Positions 51,736 through 61,987 are shown, numbered from the stretch's first letter. The stretch: DNA of 64,000 nucleotides from Pseudomonadota bacterium (GCA_029779845.1 JAKOZT010000015.1:1-64000); one strand, 5' to 3'. Notes: a model not told the origin generated them from the sequence alone. Numbers and translations: made by a program.

Positions 51736-52158
51736 ATGAAGCAGACCGCCATCCTCTGGCCCGTGCTGGCCCTGATCGTGTGGACCTTCCTCGTCCTCGT
51801 GCAGGTGCCGATCCGCCGCTTCCGCGCGGCGTTCGCGGGCCGCGTCGTCGCGTCGGACTTCGCCTACGGAGAGTCCGCCAAGGTGCCGAGCGACGTGGCG
51901 CTGCCCAACCGCGTCTTCATGAACCTCGTCGAGGTGCCGCTGCTCTTCTACGTGGTGTGCATCCTGTTCTTCGTCACCGGCCACGTGAGCCCGCTGGCGC
52001 TGTCGCTCGCGTGGCTGTACTTCGCGCTGCGCATCGTGCACAGCCTCGTCTACCTGACCTACAACCACGTGGTGCACCGCTTCGCGGTCTTCGCCGCCAG
52101 CAACCTGGTCGTGCTGGCGATGGTCGGCTGCCTGGCCGTCGCGCTGGCCCGGCAATAA
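51736..52158 (+). CDS. MAPEG family membrane protein
   Basis: A 140-residue protein with about four hydrophobic helices and the MAPEG pattern (NLVEVPLLFYVVCILFFVTG...LYFALRIVHSLVYLTYNHVVHRFAVFAASNLVVLAMV). MAPEG proteins are glutathione-dependent transferases or peroxidases in eukaryotes; bacterial members are mostly uncharacterised. TAGAAC lies 9 nt before the ATG and no Shine-Dalgarno sequence is present. It converges on kynA with a 4-nt gap. Confidence 0.87.
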   Translation: MKQTAILWPVLALIVWTFLVLVQVPIRRFRAAFAGRVVASDFAYGESAKVPSDVALPNRVFMNLVEVPLLFYVVCILFFVTGHVSPLALSLAWLYFALRIVHSLVYLTYNHVVHRFAVFAASNLVVLAMVGCLAVALARQ

Positions 52159-52162
52159 CCGC

Positions 52163-53002
52163 TCACAGATCGGTGCGCAGCTTCCAGATCTCCGGGAACA
52201 GCACGGTGTCGAGCATCTTGCGCAGGTAGCCGACGCCGCTGGTGCCGCCGGTGCCGCGCTTGAAGCCGATCACGCGCTCGACGGTGGTGACGTGGCGGAA
52301 GCGCCAGAGGCGGAAGGCGTCTTCCAGGTCGGTGAGTTCCTCGCCGAGCTGGTACAGATCCCAGTGCTGCTTGGGGTCTCGGTAGACGGTGAGCCAGGCC
52401 TGCTCGACGGCGTCGCTGGCCGCGTAGGGTAGGGTCCAGTCGCGCTCCAGGTGGCTGGCGGGCACGGGAATTCCTCGGCGCGCGAGCAGGCGCAGCGATT
52501 CGTCGTAGAGCGAAGGCGCGCGCCAGGCGGCGTCCACCCTGGCCAGCAGATCGGGCCGGTGCGCATGCGGCTTCAGCATCGCCGCGTTCTTGTTGCCCAG
52601 CATGAACTCGATGCAGCGGTACTGCCAGCTCTGGAAGCCGCTGCTGTTCGAAAGGTACGGCCGGATCGCCGAATACTCCGGCGGCGTCATCGTCGCCAGC
52701 ACGTCCCAGGCGTGCACCAGCTGCTCCATGATCTTGCTGACGCGCGCCAGCATCTTGAAGGCGCTGCCCAGCTCGTCGCGTGCGATGCAGCCCACGGCGG
52801 CCGACAGCTCGTGCAGCATCAGCTTCATCCACAGCTCGCTGGTCTGGTGCTGCACGATGAAGAGCATCTCGTTGTGGTCGGGCGAGAGCGGCTTCTGCGC
52901 GTTCAGCACGGCGTCGAGCTGCAGGTAGTCGCCGTAGCTCATGTCGCGCGAGAAGTCGAGCTTCGCGCCTTCGTCGTGAACGATCTTCTCGGTGCTGGTC
53001 AT
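52163..53002 (-). CDS. kynA: Tryptophan 2,3-dioxygenase
   Basis: This cytoplasmic heme enzyme opens the indole ring of L-tryptophan to N-formylkynurenine, the first step of the kynurenine pathway. The 279-residue protein has the family blocks [22 protein letters not shown] ([18 protein letters not shown]), FGFQS-like [10 protein letters not shown], the heme-ligand His in [23 protein letters not shown] and [10 protein letters not shown]. It is last in the kynB-kynU-(mini-ORF)-kynA operon; its ATG overlaps the mini-ORF stop. Confidence 0.96.
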   Translation of the reverse strand: MTSTEKIVHDEGAKLDFSRDMSYGDYLQLDAVLNAQKPLSPDHNEMLFIVQHQTSELWMKLMLHELSAAVGCIARDELGSAFKMLARVSKIMEQLVHAWDVLATMTPPEYSAIRPYLSNSSGFQSWQYRCIEFMLGNKNAAMLKPHAHRPDLLARVDAAWRAPSLYDESLRLLARRGIPVPASHLERDWTLPYAASDAVEQAWLTVYRDPKQHWDLYQLGEELTDLEDAFRLWRFRHVTTVERVIGFKRGTGGTSGVGYLRKMLDTVLFPEIWKLRTDL

Positions 53003-53088
53003 GTCTGCCCCTCGTCCGACGGGTACGTCGGCCGGTCCCCCGAGGGGACGACGGCCGGCTTGGGAACGGCCCGGCGCTCGGCCGTCAT
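52999..53088 (-). CDS. Translationally coupled 29-residue mini-ORF within an intergenic repeat (copy B)
   Basis: A 29-codon frame between kynU and kynA. Its ATG overlaps the kynU TGA and its TGA overlaps the kynA ATG, exactly as in copy A (31044-31136). The core PSGDRPxYPSxEGQ is shared. The DNA forms nested stems (CCCCTCG/CGAGGGG and CCGACG/CGTCGG); compared with copy A the inner stem keeps pairing despite a base change. It may be a peptide, an RNA element or both. Confidence 0.5.
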   Translation of the reverse strand: MTAERRAVPKPAVVPSGDRPTYPSDEGQT

Positions 53089-54362
53089 GTCACTGCCGCC
53101 TTCTGATTGAAGCGCGCCTCCTGCCACTCGCCCGATTCGAGCACCTGGCGCAAGTGCTCGACGGCGTCCCATACCTCGGCGAAGCCGGTGTACAGCGGCG
53201 TGAAGCCGAAGCGCAGTACGTCCGGCGCGCGGAAGTCGCCGATCACGCCGCGTGCGATCAGCGCCTGCACGATCGCGTAGCCGCCGTCGGCGCGCGCGAG
53301 ATTGACCTGGCTGCCGCGCAGCGCATGTTCGCGCGGCGTGACGAGCGCGAGGCCGTGGCCGGCGCAGCGCTCCTCCACCAGCGCGATGAACAGATCGGTC
53401 AGCGCCAGCGACTTGCGCCGCAGCGCCGCCATGCCGCCCAGCGCTTCGGCGGCGAGCAGCGCGTCGACGCCGGTCTCCAGCGCGGTCAGGCCCAGCACCG
53501 GCGGCGTGCCGCAGGCGAAGCGGGCGATGCCGCCGGCCGGCCGGTAGTGCGGCGAGAACTCGAAGGGCGCGGCATGGCCGAACCAGCCCGACAGCGGCTG
53601 CCACAGGTCGTCGCGTTCCATGCGCTGCAGGTGGCGCGGGTGCACCCACAGGAAGGCCGGCGCGCCCGGGCCGCCGTTGAGGTACTTGTAGCCGCAGCCG
53701 ACGGCGAAGTCGGCATCGGCCGCATTCAGGTCGACGGGCACGGCACCGGCGGAGTGCGCCAGGTCCCACAGCGCGAGCGAGCCGGCCTCGTGCGCCGCGC
53801 GGGTGAGGGCGGCCATGTCGTGCATGCGCCCGGTGCGGTAGTTCACGTGGGTGAGCATCAGCACGGCCAGCGACGGGCCGAGCTGCGCGGCGATCTCGTC
53901 GGGCTCGACCAGCTTCAGCTCGAAGCCGTGCTGCCGCGCCAGCCCTTCGGCGATGTAGAGGTCGGTGGGGAAGTTGCTGCGCTCGGAGACGATCACGCGC
54001 CGCGCGGCATCGCTCTGCTGCCTGACCAGCAGCAGCGCCGCCGCCAGCACCTTGTAGAGGTTCACCGAGGTCGACTCGCCGGCCAGCGTCTCGCCCGGCT
54101 GCGCGCCGATCACGCGGCCGATCTTGTCGCCCACGCGCTGCGGCAGCGTCACCCAGTTCGCGCTGTTCCAGCTGCGGATCAGGCCTTCGCCCCATTCCTG
54201 CTGCACCGCCTGCGCGACGCGCGTTGGCGCGACGGCGGGCAGCACGCCCAGCGAATTGCCGTCGAGGTAGATCACGCCCGTGGGCAGCGTGAACTGCGCG
54301 CGCAGCGGCGCCAGCGGGTCGCGTGCGTCCAGCGCCAGCGCGTCTTGTCGGGTGATGGTCAT
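53085..54362 (-). CDS. kynU: Kynureninase
   Basis: This PLP enzyme cleaves L-kynurenine to anthranilate and L-alanine. The 425-residue protein has the PLP lysine in [12 protein letters not shown] (about K226), plus [39 protein letters not shown] and [14 protein letters not shown]. It overlaps kynB by 4 nt (ATGA) and is followed by the coupled mini-ORF and kynA. The product anthranilate is the substrate of the divergent operon. Confidence 0.96.
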   Translation of the reverse strand: MTITRQDALALDARDPLAPLRAQFTLPTGVIYLDGNSLGVLPAVAPTRVAQAVQQEWGEGLIRSWNSANWVTLPQRVGDKIGRVIGAQPGETLAGESTSVNLYKVLAAALLLVRQQSDAARRVIVSERSNFPTDLYIAEGLARQHGFELKLVEPDEIAAQLGPSLAVLMLTHVNYRTGRMHDMAALTRAAHEAGSLALWDLAHSAGAVPVDLNAADADFAVGCGYKYLNGGPGAPAFLWVHPRHLQRMERDDLWQPLSGWFGHAAPFEFSPHYRPAGGIARFACGTPPVLGLTALETGVDALLAAEALGGMAALRRKSLALTDLFIALVEERCAGHGLALVTPREHALRGSQVNLARADGGYAIVQALIARGVIGDFRAPDVLRFGFTPLYTGFAEVWDAVEHLRQVLESGEWQEARFNQKAAVT

Positions 54363-54988
54363 GCAAGCTCCCTCAGGATGGCGCGCACCGGGCTCGCGCA
54401 GGCGTGGGCCAGCTTGAGCGGCAGCGCGATCAGTTCGTAGTCCCCGGCCGGCACGGCGTCGAGCACGAGGTTCTCCAGCACGCGCAGGTCGTGTTTCAGC
54501 AGCAGGTGGTGGCTGTCCAGCGTCTTGCTGCTCGCCGGGTCGACCGACTGACTGTCGATGCCGACCAGTTTTACGCCGAGCGAAGCGAGCAGGGCGATGG
54601 TTTGGGGCGCGTAGGCGGCGAAGTCGTCGGACCACGTGGTCGGCGCGCGTTCGCAGCTGCGCACCAGCACGCGCGGCGGCAGGTCTTCCAGCGCATGCGC
54701 CAGATGCTCCGGCCGCACCAGCGCGCCGCAGCCGATCGCGTGGATCACCCGGCACGGGCCGATGAACGGCTCCAGCGGCACCTCGCCGATCGCCGGCGCG
54801 CCATCCGCGTAGTGCAGCGGCGCATCGGCGTGCGCGCCCAGGTGGGGCGAGAGCGTGATCGCGCTCAGGTTCACCGGGCAGCCGGGGGCGATGCGCGCCG
54901 TCCAGCGCTGCTCGTAGGCCTGGTCGCCGGGGAAGGGCGGCGTGGCCGGGCCCAGCACGGGGGAGATGTCCCAAAGACGGCGGCTCAT
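54359..54988 (-). CDS. kynB: Kynurenine formamidase (arylformamidase)
   Basis: This metal-dependent cyclase-family hydrolase converts N-formylkynurenine to kynurenine and formate. The 209-residue protein has the metal motif [12 protein letters not shown] and ends [25 protein letters not shown]. It is the first gene of the kynB-kynU-kynA operon. On the minus strand TTGATA-N18-TATACT ends 9 nt before ATG 54988, a strong promoter that would give a leaderless or nearly leaderless mRNA. Confidence 0.95.
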   Translation of the reverse strand: MSRRLWDISPVLGPATPPFPGDQAYEQRWTARIAPGCPVNLSAITLSPHLGAHADAPLHYADGAPAIGEVPLEPFIGPCRVIHAIGCGALVRPEHLAHALEDLPPRVLVRSCERAPTTWSDDFAAYAPQTIALLASLGVKLVGIDSQSVDPASSKTLDSHHLLLKHDLRVLENLVLDAVPAGDYELIALPLKLAHACASPVRAILRELA

Positions 54989-54997
54989 GGTGGCTCC

Positions 54998-55027
54998 AGT
55001 ATAAATGCTTGACACTTGAAATATCAA
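54998..55027 (-). promoter_or_regulatory. Promoter of kynBUA
   Basis: Minus-strand TTGATA (complement of 55022-55027) and TATACT (complement of 54998-55003) with an 18-nt spacer resemble a sigma-70 promoter. It overlaps the divergent promoter of the anthraniloyl-CoA operon, so the two likely compete or share a regulator. TTGA-AATA-TCAA (55016-55027) lies within it as a possible operator. Confidence 0.65.
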
Positions 55028-55037
55028 ACCCTAAAGT
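55009..55037 (+). promoter_or_regulatory. Promoter of the anthraniloyl-CoA operon
   Basis: A consensus -35 TTGACA (55009-55014) and TAAAGT (55032-55037) with a 17-nt spacer give one of the best sigma-70 matches in the window. It leaves about 30 nt of leader with a GGGAG ribosome site before ATG 55074. TTGAC and GTCAA (55009-55013, 55036-55040) form an inverted pair bracketing the promoter. Confidence 0.65.
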
Positions 55038-55073
55038 CAATCGCAGGCGAACGGAACAGCGGGAGACAACGGC

Positions 55074-57437
55074 ATGCGCATCACCTGCATCGGCGGCGGC
55101 CCCGCCGGCCTGTACTTTGCCCTGCTGATGAAGCTGCAGGATGCCGGCAACGAGGTCACCGTGATCGAGCGCAACGCGCCCACCGACACCTTCGGCTGGG
55201 GCGTGGTGTTCTCCGACCAGACGCTGGGTGCGCTGAAGCGCGCCGACGCGAAGACCGCCGGCCAGATTCTCGACGCCTTCAACCACTGGGACGACATCGA
55301 CGTGCACTTCGAGGGCCGCACGCTGCGCTCGTCGGGCCACGGCTTCTGCGGCATCGGCCGCATGCGGCTGCTCAACATCCTGCAGGCGCGCTGCGCGGAA
55401 CTCGGCGTCGACATCCGCTACCGGACCGAGTGCTCCGACGATGCCGACGTCGATGCCGACCTGATCATCGCCTGCGACGGGCTGAACAGCCGCTTCCGCA
55501 GCAAGTACGCCGCCACCTACCAGCCCGACATCGACCTGCGCCGCTGCCGCTTCGTCTGGCTGGGCACGAACAAGCTGTTCGACGCCTTCACCTTCGCCTT
55601 CGAGAAGACCGAGTGGGGCTGGTTCCAGGCGCACGCCTACCGTTTCGACGCAACGACTTCGACCTTCATCGTCGAGACGCCGCAGGAGGTGTGGGACGCC
55701 GCCGGCATTGAGCAGATGAGCAAGGAGGAGGGCATCGCCTTCTGCGAGAAGCTGTTCGCCAAGTACCTCGACGGCCACGCGCTGATGAGCAACGCGGCGC
55801 ATCTGCGCGGCTCGGCGCAGTGGATCCGCTTCCCGCGCGTGGTGTGCAGGCGCTGGGTGCACCACAACGGCCGCGCGCCCGTCGTGCTGATGGGCGACGC
55901 GGCGCACACCGCGCACTTCTCGATCGGCTCGGGCACCAAGCTGGCGTTCGAGGACGCGATCGCGCTGGCCGAGCGCATCGCCGCGCACCCCGGCGACCTG
56001 GCCGGCGCGCTGGCGAGTTACGAAGAGACGCGCGGCGTCGAGGTGCTGAAGATCCAGAACGCGGCGCGCAACTCCACCGAGTGGTTCGAGAACGTAGCCC
56101 GCCACGCGAAGCTGGAGCCGGAGCAGTTCGCCTATGCGCTCTTGACGCGCTCGCAGCGCATCTCGCACGAGAACCTGCGGCTGCGCGATGCGGGCTATGT
56201 CGGCGAACTGGAAGGCTGGCTGGCGGGCAAGGCCGGCTTGAAGGGCGAGCCGGTGCCGCCGATGTTCACGCCTTTCACGCTGCGTGGGCTGACGCTGAAG
56301 AACCGCGTCGTCGTCTCGCCGATGGCGCAGTACAGCGCCACCGACGGCGTGCCTGGCGAGCACCACTACGTGCACCTGGGCGCGCGTGCGATGGGCGGCG
56401 CGGGCCTGGTCTTCGCCGAGATGACCTGCCCCAGCGCCGACGCGCGCATCACCCCGGGCTGCCCGGGGCTGTGGAACGACGCGCAGACGCAGGCCTGGAA
56501 GCGCATCGTCGACTTCGTGCACGGCCATTCGACGGCGAAGATCGCGATGCAGCTCGGCCACGCCGGGCCGAAAGGCTCGACGCGCGTGCCGTGGGAGGGC
56601 GAAGACCTGCCGCTGCCTGATGACGCAAGAGAGGGCAACTGGCCGCTGATCGCCGCCTCGCCGCAGCAGTACCTCGACGGCGTCAGCGCCTGGGCGCGCG
56701 CCGCGACGCGCGAGGACATGGAGCGCATCCGCGACGACTTCGTCGCCGCGACGAAGCGCGCCGGGCAGGCCGGCTTCGACTGGCTGGAACTGCACTGCGC
56801 GCACGGCTACCTGTTGTCGGCCTTCCTCTCGCCGCTGACCAACCAGCGCGACGACGAGTACGGCGGCTCGATCCAGAACCGCCTGCGCTTCCCGCTCGAA
56901 GTGTTCGCCGCGATGCGCGCGGCGTGGCCGCAAGACAAGCCGATGTCGGTGCGCCTGTCGGCGCACGACTGGGTGCCGGGCGGCAACACGCCGGCCGACG
57001 CGGTGGAGATCGCGCGTGCCTTCCAGCAAGCCGGCTGCGATCTGATCGACGTGTCGTCGGGCCAGGTCCGCAAGCAGCAGCAGCCGATCTACGGCCGCAT
57101 GTACCAGACGCCGTTCGCCGACCTGATCCGCAACGAGGTCGGCATCGCGACGATGGCGGTGGGCGCGATCAGCGAGGCCGACCACGTCAACAGCATCATC
57201 GCGGCCGGCCGCGCGGATCTCTGCGCGATCGCCCGCCCGCACCTCGCGAACCCGGCCTGGACGCTGCTGGAGGCGGCCAGGATCGGCCACACGAACGGCA
57301 TCGGTGCCGACTGGCCGCTGCAGTACCTCTCGGGCAAGAACCAGCTCGAGCGCAACCTCGAACGCGAGCGCCAGCTGGCGGCGGCCAATGCCGGGCTGTC
57401 GGCGCAGGAACAGGCCAACCTGGCCCAGGGAGTATGA
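55074..57437 (+). CDS. Bifunctional 2-aminobenzoyl-CoA/salicylyl-CoA-type monooxygenase-reductase fusion
   Basis: A 787-residue natural fusion. Residues 1-380 are a flavin monooxygenase ([20 protein letters not shown]-like [32 protein letters not shown]). Residues 395-787 are an Old Yellow Enzyme domain ([56 protein letters not shown]). In Azoarcus evansii the homologous protein hydroxylates and then reduces 2-aminobenzoyl-CoA; others are annotated salicylyl-CoA 5-hydroxylase. Context (kynBUA next door, a benzoate-type CoA ligase in the same operon) favours anthraniloyl-CoA. Confidence 0.92.
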   Translation: MRITCIGGGPAGLYFALLMKLQDAGNEVTVIERNAPTDTFGWGVVFSDQTLGALKRADAKTAGQILDAFNHWDDIDVHFEGRTLRSSGHGFCGIGRMRLLNILQARCAELGVDIRYRTECSDDADVDADLIIACDGLNSRFRSKYAATYQPDIDLRRCRFVWLGTNKLFDAFTFAFEKTEWGWFQAHAYRFDATTSTFIVETPQEVWDAAGIEQMSKEEGIAFCEKLFAKYLDGHALMSNAAHLRGSAQWIRFPRVVCRRWVHHNGRAPVVLMGDAAHTAHFSIGSGTKLAFEDAIALAERIAAHPGDLAGALASYEETRGVEVLKIQNAARNSTEWFENVARHAKLEPEQFAYALLTRSQRISHENLRLRDAGYVGELEGWLAGKAGLKGEPVPPMFTPFTLRGLTLKNRVVVSPMAQYSATDGVPGEHHYVHLGARAMGGAGLVFAEMTCPSADARITPGCPGLWNDAQTQAWKRIVDFVHGHSTAKIAMQLGHAGPKGSTRVPWEGEDLPLPDDAREGNWPLIAASPQQYLDGVSAWARAATREDMERIRDDFVAATKRAGQAGFDWLELHCAHGYLLSAFLSPLTNQRDDEYGGSIQNRLRFPLEVFAAMRAAWPQDKPMSVRLSAHDWVPGGNTPADAVEIARAFQQAGCDLIDVSSGQVRKQQQPIYGRMYQTPFADLIRNEVGIATMAVGAISEADHVNSIIAAGRADLCAIARPHLANPAWTLLEAARIGHTNGIGADWPLQYLSGKNQLERNLERERQLAAANAGLSAQEQANLAQGV

Positions 57438-57937
57438 ACATGGCACTGGTCGATGCCGAATCGCGCGTGCTGGACGATCACCACCAGGCCATCAAGCTGT
57501 GGCTGCGCATGCTCGCCTGCACGACGCGCATCGAGAACGTGATCCGCCAGAAGCTGCGCAGCGAGTTCGGCACCACGCTGCCGCGCTTCGACCTGATGGC
57601 GCAGCTCGATCGCGAGAGCGAAGGGCTGAGCATGGGGGAGTTGTCGGCGCGGATGATGGTGACGGGCGGCAACGTCACCGGCATCGTCGATCAGCTCGAA
57701 GGCGAGGGCATGGTGGTGCGCGAGGACCATCCCAGCGACAGGCGTGCCTACCGCGTGCGCCTCACGCCCGCGGGCCGGCGCCAGTTCCGCCGCATGGCGG
57801 CTGTGCACGAAACCTGGATCGTCGAGCTGTTCGACGGCTGGAACGCCGCGCAGAAGACCCAGGTGCACGGCCTGTTCGCCACCTTGAAGCAGCACCTCGC
57901 GGCATTGGAAGAAACCAAACGACAGGAGAGCGCATGA
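57434..57937 (+). CDS. MarR-family transcriptional regulator of the anthraniloyl-CoA operon
   Basis: A 167-residue MarR regulator ([66 protein letters not shown]). The ATG overlaps the preceding TGA, and its own end overlaps the next ATG, so it is embedded in the operon. By analogy with other aromatic-CoA clusters it likely represses the divergent promoters at 54998-55037 until an aryl-CoA ligand appears. A second ATG at 57440 is an alternative start. Confidence 0.93.
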   Translation: MNMALVDAESRVLDDHHQAIKLWLRMLACTTRIENVIRQKLRSEFGTTLPRFDLMAQLDRESEGLSMGELSARMMVTGGNVTGIVDQLEGEGMVVREDHPSDRRAYRVRLTPAGRRQFRRMAAVHETWIVELFDGWNAAQKTQVHGLFATLKQHLAALEETKRQESA

Positions 57938-58785
57938 CCCGCGCGATGAGTCCCCATCTGGCCGGCGGCAACCGCCGCACGACGGCCGACCTGAAGCCCG
58001 TTCACTTCGGCTGGCGCGTCGAGCGCCGCGTCGGCGTGATCACGCTGAACCGGCCCGAGCGCAAGAACCCGCTGACCTTCGACTCCTACGCCGAGCTGCG
58101 CGACCTGTTCCGCACGCTGGCCTATGCCGACGACGTGCGCGCGGTGGTGATCCAGGGCGAGGGCGGCAACTTCTGCTCGGGCGGCGACGTGCACGAGATC
58201 ATCGGCCCGCTGATCGCGATGCCCATGCCCGACCTGCTCGCCTTCACGCGCATGACCGGCGATCTGGTCAAGGCGATGCGCGTCTGCGGCCAGCCCATCG
58301 TCGCGGCGATCGACGGCGTGTGCGCGGGCGCGGGCGCGATCGTCGCGATGGCCTCCGACCTGCGCGTGGGCACGGCGCGCAGCAAGATCGCCTTCCTGTT
58401 CACGCGCGTCGGGCTGGCCGGCTGCGACATGGGCGCGTGCAGCATCCTGCCGCGCATCGTCGGCCAGGGGCGCGCCTCGGAGCTGCTCTACAGCGGCCGC
58501 GCGCTGCCGGGCGAAGAGGCCCTCGCCTGGGGCTTCCACAACCGCCTGGCCGAGCCGGACGCCCTGAGCGCCGCGGCCATCGACTGGGCCGCCGAACTCG
58601 CCGCCGGCCCCAGCTTCGGCCATGCGATGACCAAGCGCATGCTGCATCAGGAGTGGGCGATGGGCGTCGACGAGGCGATCGAATCCGAGGCGCAGGCGCA
58701 GGCGATCTGCATGGCGACGCAGGACTTCCAGCGTGCGTACCACGCTTTCGTCGGCAAGCAGAAGCCGGTCTTCGAGGGCGATTGA
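57934..58785 (+). CDS. Enoyl-CoA hydratase/isomerase family protein
   Basis: A 283-residue crotonase-fold protein: [24 protein letters not shown], the oxyanion-hole segment [16 protein letters not shown], and [19 protein letters not shown]. Within the anthraniloyl-CoA operon it probably handles the non-aromatic ring or ring-opened CoA ester produced by the monooxygenase/reductase. The exact step is unassigned. It is coupled to the MarR gene by ATGA; the next gene starts 1 nt after its stop. Confidence 0.9.
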   Translation: MTRAMSPHLAGGNRRTTADLKPVHFGWRVERRVGVITLNRPERKNPLTFDSYAELRDLFRTLAYADDVRAVVIQGEGGNFCSGGDVHEIIGPLIAMPMPDLLAFTRMTGDLVKAMRVCGQPIVAAIDGVCAGAGAIVAMASDLRVGTARSKIAFLFTRVGLAGCDMGACSILPRIVGQGRASELLYSGRALPGEEALAWGFHNRLAEPDALSAAAIDWAAELAAGPSFGHAMTKRMLHQEWAMGVDEAIESEAQAQAICMATQDFQRAYHAFVGKQKPVFEGD

Positions 58786-58786
58786 G

Positions 58787-59947
58787 ATGAAGCACGAACA
58801 TCTGGCCTGGCCGTTCTTCGATGACAGGCATCGCGAACTCGCGGCGCATCTGGGCACGTGGGCGGCACAGCACCTGAACGGCGTCGGCCACGAGGCGGGC
58901 GTCGATGCACAGTGCCGCAATTTCGTGCGCCAGCTCGGCGCGGCCGGCTGGCTGCGCCATGCGGTGGCCGGCATGGCCTACGGCGGCGCGGCGGAAGTCA
59001 TCGACACCCGCGCGATCTGCCTGCTGCGCGAGACCCTGGCGTTTCACCACGGCCTGGCGGATTTCGCGTTCGCGATGCAGGGCCTGGGCTCGGGCGCGAT
59101 CTCGCTGGCCGGCACGCATGCGCAGCGGCAACGCTTCCTGCCGCGCGTGGCCGAGGGGTCGGCGCTGGCGGCCTTCGCGCTCTCCGAACCCGAGGCGGGT
59201 TCCGACGTGGCGGCGATGGCCTGCGCCGCACGCGACGACGGCGACGCCTACATCATCGACGGCGAGAAGACCTGGATCAGCAACGGCGGCATCGCCGACG
59301 TCTACGTGCTGTTCGCGCGCACCGGCGAAGCGCCCGGATCGCGCGGCATCAGCGCCTTCATCGTCGAAGCCGGCACGCCGGGTTTCGAGATCGCCGAGCG
59401 GATCGACGTGATCGCGCCGCACCCGCTGGCGCGGCTGCGCTTCACGAACTGCCGCGTGCCCAAGGCGAACCGCCTCGGCGAGCCGGGCGAAGGCTTCAAG
59501 ATCGCGATGCGTACGCTCGACGTGTTCCGCACCTCGGTGGCCGGCGCCGCGCTCGGCTTCGGCCGGCGCGCGCTGCACGAGGGGCTGGAACGTGCGAAGA
59601 CACGGCCGATGTTCGGCCAGCGCCTGGCCGACTTCCAGCTCACGCAGGCCAAGCTGGCGCAGATGGCGACCACGATCGACGGCGCCGCCTTGCTGACCTA
59701 CCGCGCCGCCTGGCAGCGCGACCAGGGCCGCACCGTGACGCGCGAAGCCGCGATGGCCAAGATGGCCGCCACCGAAGGCGCGCAGCAGGTGATCGACGCG
59801 GCCGTGCAGCTGTGGGGCGGCGCCGGCGTGGTGCACGGCAACGTGGTGGAGTCGCTCTACCGCGAGATCCGCGCGCTGCGCATCTACGAAGGCGCGACCG
59901 AGGTGCAGCAGCTGATCATCGGCCGCGATCTGCTCAAGGAGGCTTGA
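58787..59947 (+). CDS. Acyl-CoA dehydrogenase
   Basis: A 386-residue acyl-CoA dehydrogenase ([44 protein letters not shown]). The C-terminal motif [23 protein letters not shown] keeps the classical catalytic Glu, unlike the other dehydrogenase in the window. It should act in the lower anthraniloyl-CoA pathway by oxidising an alicyclic or ring-opened CoA ester. It starts 1 nt after the hydratase stop, with GAG-rich sequence as ribosome site. Confidence 0.92.
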   Translation: MKHEHLAWPFFDDRHRELAAHLGTWAAQHLNGVGHEAGVDAQCRNFVRQLGAAGWLRHAVAGMAYGGAAEVIDTRAICLLRETLAFHHGLADFAFAMQGLGSGAISLAGTHAQRQRFLPRVAEGSALAAFALSEPEAGSDVAAMACAARDDGDAYIIDGEKTWISNGGIADVYVLFARTGEAPGSRGISAFIVEAGTPGFEIAERIDVIAPHPLARLRFTNCRVPKANRLGEPGEGFKIAMRTLDVFRTSVAGAALGFGRRALHEGLERAKTRPMFGQRLADFQLTQAKLAQMATTIDGAALLTYRAAWQRDQGRTVTREAAMAKMAATEGAQQVIDAAVQLWGGAGVVHGNVVESLYREIRALRIYEGATEVQQLIIGRDLLKEA

Positions 59948-59950
59948 GAG

Positions 59951-61561
59951 ATGAGCACAGCCCACATCGACACCTTCGCCGCGCGCAACCTGCCGCCGCG
60001 CGAGCAGTGGCCGGAGTTCCTGTTCGATTCGCCGGAGCTGCAATTCCCCGAGCAGCTGAACTGCGCGACCGAGCTGCTGGATCGCTGGGTCGAGCGCGGG
60101 CAGGGCGATCGGCTGTGCGTGCAGGGCGCCGGCGTGCGCTGGAGCTATGCCGATCTGCAAGCGCAGAGCAACCGCATCGCCCGCGTGCTGGTCGAAGACA
60201 TGGGCCTGGTGCCCGGCAACCGCGTGCTGCTGCGCGGCGCCAACTCGCCGATGCTGGCGGCGTGCTGGTTCGGTGTGGTCAAGGCGGGCGGCATCGCGGT
60301 GGGCAGCATGCCGCTGCTGCGCGCCAAGGAGCTGACGCAGATCGTCGTCAAGGCCGAGATCACGCATGCGCTGTGCGATGCGCGGCTGGCCGAGGAGCTG
60401 GCGCTGGCGCGGCCGAACTGCCCGACCTTGACGCAGGTGCTGCACTTCCATTCAGCCGATGCCGATGCGCTCGACGCACGAGCCGCCGCCAAGCCCGCTG
60501 CCTTCGAGAACGTGCGGACGGCCAAGGACGACACCTGCATCATCGCCTTCACCTCGGGCACCACCGGCCAGCCCAAGGGCACGATGCACTTCCACCGCGA
60601 CGTGATGGCCGCCTGCGCCTGCTGGCCGCGCCATGTGCTGCGGCCGACGCGCGACGACGTCTTCATCGGCAGCCCGCCGCTGGCCTTCACCTTCGGGCTG
60701 GGCGGGCTGCTGCTGTTCCCTCTGTCGGTGGGCGCCTCCACCGTGCTGCTGGAGAAGGCCTCGCCCGATGCGCTGCCGGCCGCGATCGCTCAGTACCGCG
60801 CGACCACGCTCTTCACCGCGCCGACCTCGTATCGCGCGATGGCCGGGCAGCTCGCCGGGCATGATCTGTCCTCGCTGCGCCAGTGCGTCAGCGCCGGCGA
60901 AGCGCTGCCGGCGGCGACACGCGCGCTGTGGAAGCAGGCCAGCGGCATCGAGATGATCGACGGCATCGGCTCCACCGAGCTGCTGCACATCTTCATCTCG
61001 CACGACGAAGCGCATGCCAAACCCGGCGCCACCGGCACCGCGGTGCCGGGCTACGTCGCCTGCGTGCTCGACGACGCGGGCCGGCCGCTGCCGCGCGGCC
61101 AGGTGGGCCGCCTCGCGGTGAAAGGCCCGACCGGCTGCCGCTACCTCGCCGACGAACGCCAGCGCAACTACGTGCAGGACGGCTGGAACCTCACCGGCGA
61201 TGCCTACCTGCTCGACGACGACGGCTACTTCGTCTACCAGGCGCGCACCGACGACATGATCGTCAGCGGCGGCTACAACATCGCCGGCCCCGAGGTGGAG
61301 AGCACGCTGCTGCTGCACCCCAAGGTGGCCGAGTGCGGCGTGATCGGCGTGGCGGACGCCGAGCGCGGCCAGATCGTCAAGGCCTTCGTCGTGCCCAAGC
61401 CGGGCATCGAAGCGAACGACGCGCTGGCGCGCGAGCTGCAGGACTACGTCAAGCAGAGCATCGCGCCCTACAAGTACCCGCGCGCCGTCGAGTTCCGCAG
61501 CTCGCTGCCGCGCACCGAGACCGGCAAGCTGCAACGCTTCAAGCTGAGACAAGCCACATGA
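59951..61561 (+). CDS. 2-aminobenzoate (benzoate-type) CoA ligase
   Basis: A 536-residue adenylate-forming ligase. The P-loop is FTSGTTGQPKGTMHFH (about 200-215); YVQDGWNLTGDAYLLDDDGYFVYQARTDDMIVSGGYNIAGPEVE holds the A8 hinge, and the C-terminal lysine is in LPRTETGKLQRFKL. It resembles 2-aminobenzoate-CoA and benzoate-CoA ligases. Anthranilate from KynU is the expected substrate. It overlaps the RidA gene (ATGATG). Confidence 0.92.
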   Translation: MSTAHIDTFAARNLPPREQWPEFLFDSPELQFPEQLNCATELLDRWVERGQGDRLCVQGAGVRWSYADLQAQSNRIARVLVEDMGLVPGNRVLLRGANSPMLAACWFGVVKAGGIAVGSMPLLRAKELTQIVVKAEITHALCDARLAEELALARPNCPTLTQVLHFHSADADALDARAAAKPAAFENVRTAKDDTCIIAFTSGTTGQPKGTMHFHRDVMAACACWPRHVLRPTRDDVFIGSPPLAFTFGLGGLLLFPLSVGASTVLLEKASPDALPAAIAQYRATTLFTAPTSYRAMAGQLAGHDLSSLRQCVSAGEALPAATRALWKQASGIEMIDGIGSTELLHIFISHDEAHAKPGATGTAVPGYVACVLDDAGRPLPRGQVGRLAVKGPTGCRYLADERQRNYVQDGWNLTGDAYLLDDDGYFVYQARTDDMIVSGGYNIAGPEVESTLLLHPKVAECGVIGVADAERGQIVKAFVVPKPGIEANDALARELQDYVKQSIAPYKYPRAVEFRSSLPRTETGKLQRFKLRQAT

Positions 61562-61956
61562 TGCAGGTGCTGCAACCCCCGGGCTGGGAGAAGCCCAAAG
61601 GCTATTCGAACGGCGTCGCCGCCGAGGGGCGGCTGGTGTTCGTGGCCGGCCAGATCGGCTGGAACGCGGCGTGCCGCTTCGAGAGCGACGACTTCGTCGC
61701 GCAGACGCGCCAGGCGCTGGCCAACATCGTCGCGGTGCTGGCCGAGGCCGGCGCCAGGCCCGAGCACATCGTGCGCATGACCTGGTACGTGACCGACAAG
61801 CGCGAGTACCTGTCGCGCGGCCGCGAAATCGGCGCCGTGTTCCGCGAGCTGATCGGCGTGTACCACGCTGCGATGAGCGCGGTGCAGGTGGCCGCGCTGA
61901 TGGAGGATAGAGCCAAGGTGGAGATCGAGGTGACGGCCGTCGTGCCCCGCACGTGA
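61558..61956 (+). CDS. RidA/YjgF-family deaminase-like protein
   Basis: A 132-residue Rid-family protein (YSNGVAAEGRLVFVAGQIGWNAACRFE; FVAQTRQALANIVAVLAEAGARPEHIVRMTWYVTDKREYLSRG). Some Rid proteins hydrolyse reactive enamines/imines to keto compounds and ammonia. As the last gene of the anthraniloyl-CoA operon it may release the amino group as ammonium. The usual Arg of active RidA is not clearly at its place, so catalysis is uncertain. Start 61558 or 61561. Confidence 0.9.
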   Translation: MMQVLQPPGWEKPKGYSNGVAAEGRLVFVAGQIGWNAACRFESDDFVAQTRQALANIVAVLAEAGARPEHIVRMTWYVTDKREYLSRGREIGAVFRELIGVYHAAMSAVQVAALMEDRAKVEIEVTAVVPRT

Positions 61957-61987
61957 ATCCACGCTGATCTCTAGAATCGCGCGGGCC

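Noticed and set aside
55074..57437. Frameshift or assembly fusion of two genes in the monooxygenase/OYE protein
   Set aside because: The same two-domain order is known from 2-aminobenzoyl-CoA monooxygenase/reductase, so the fusion is natural.
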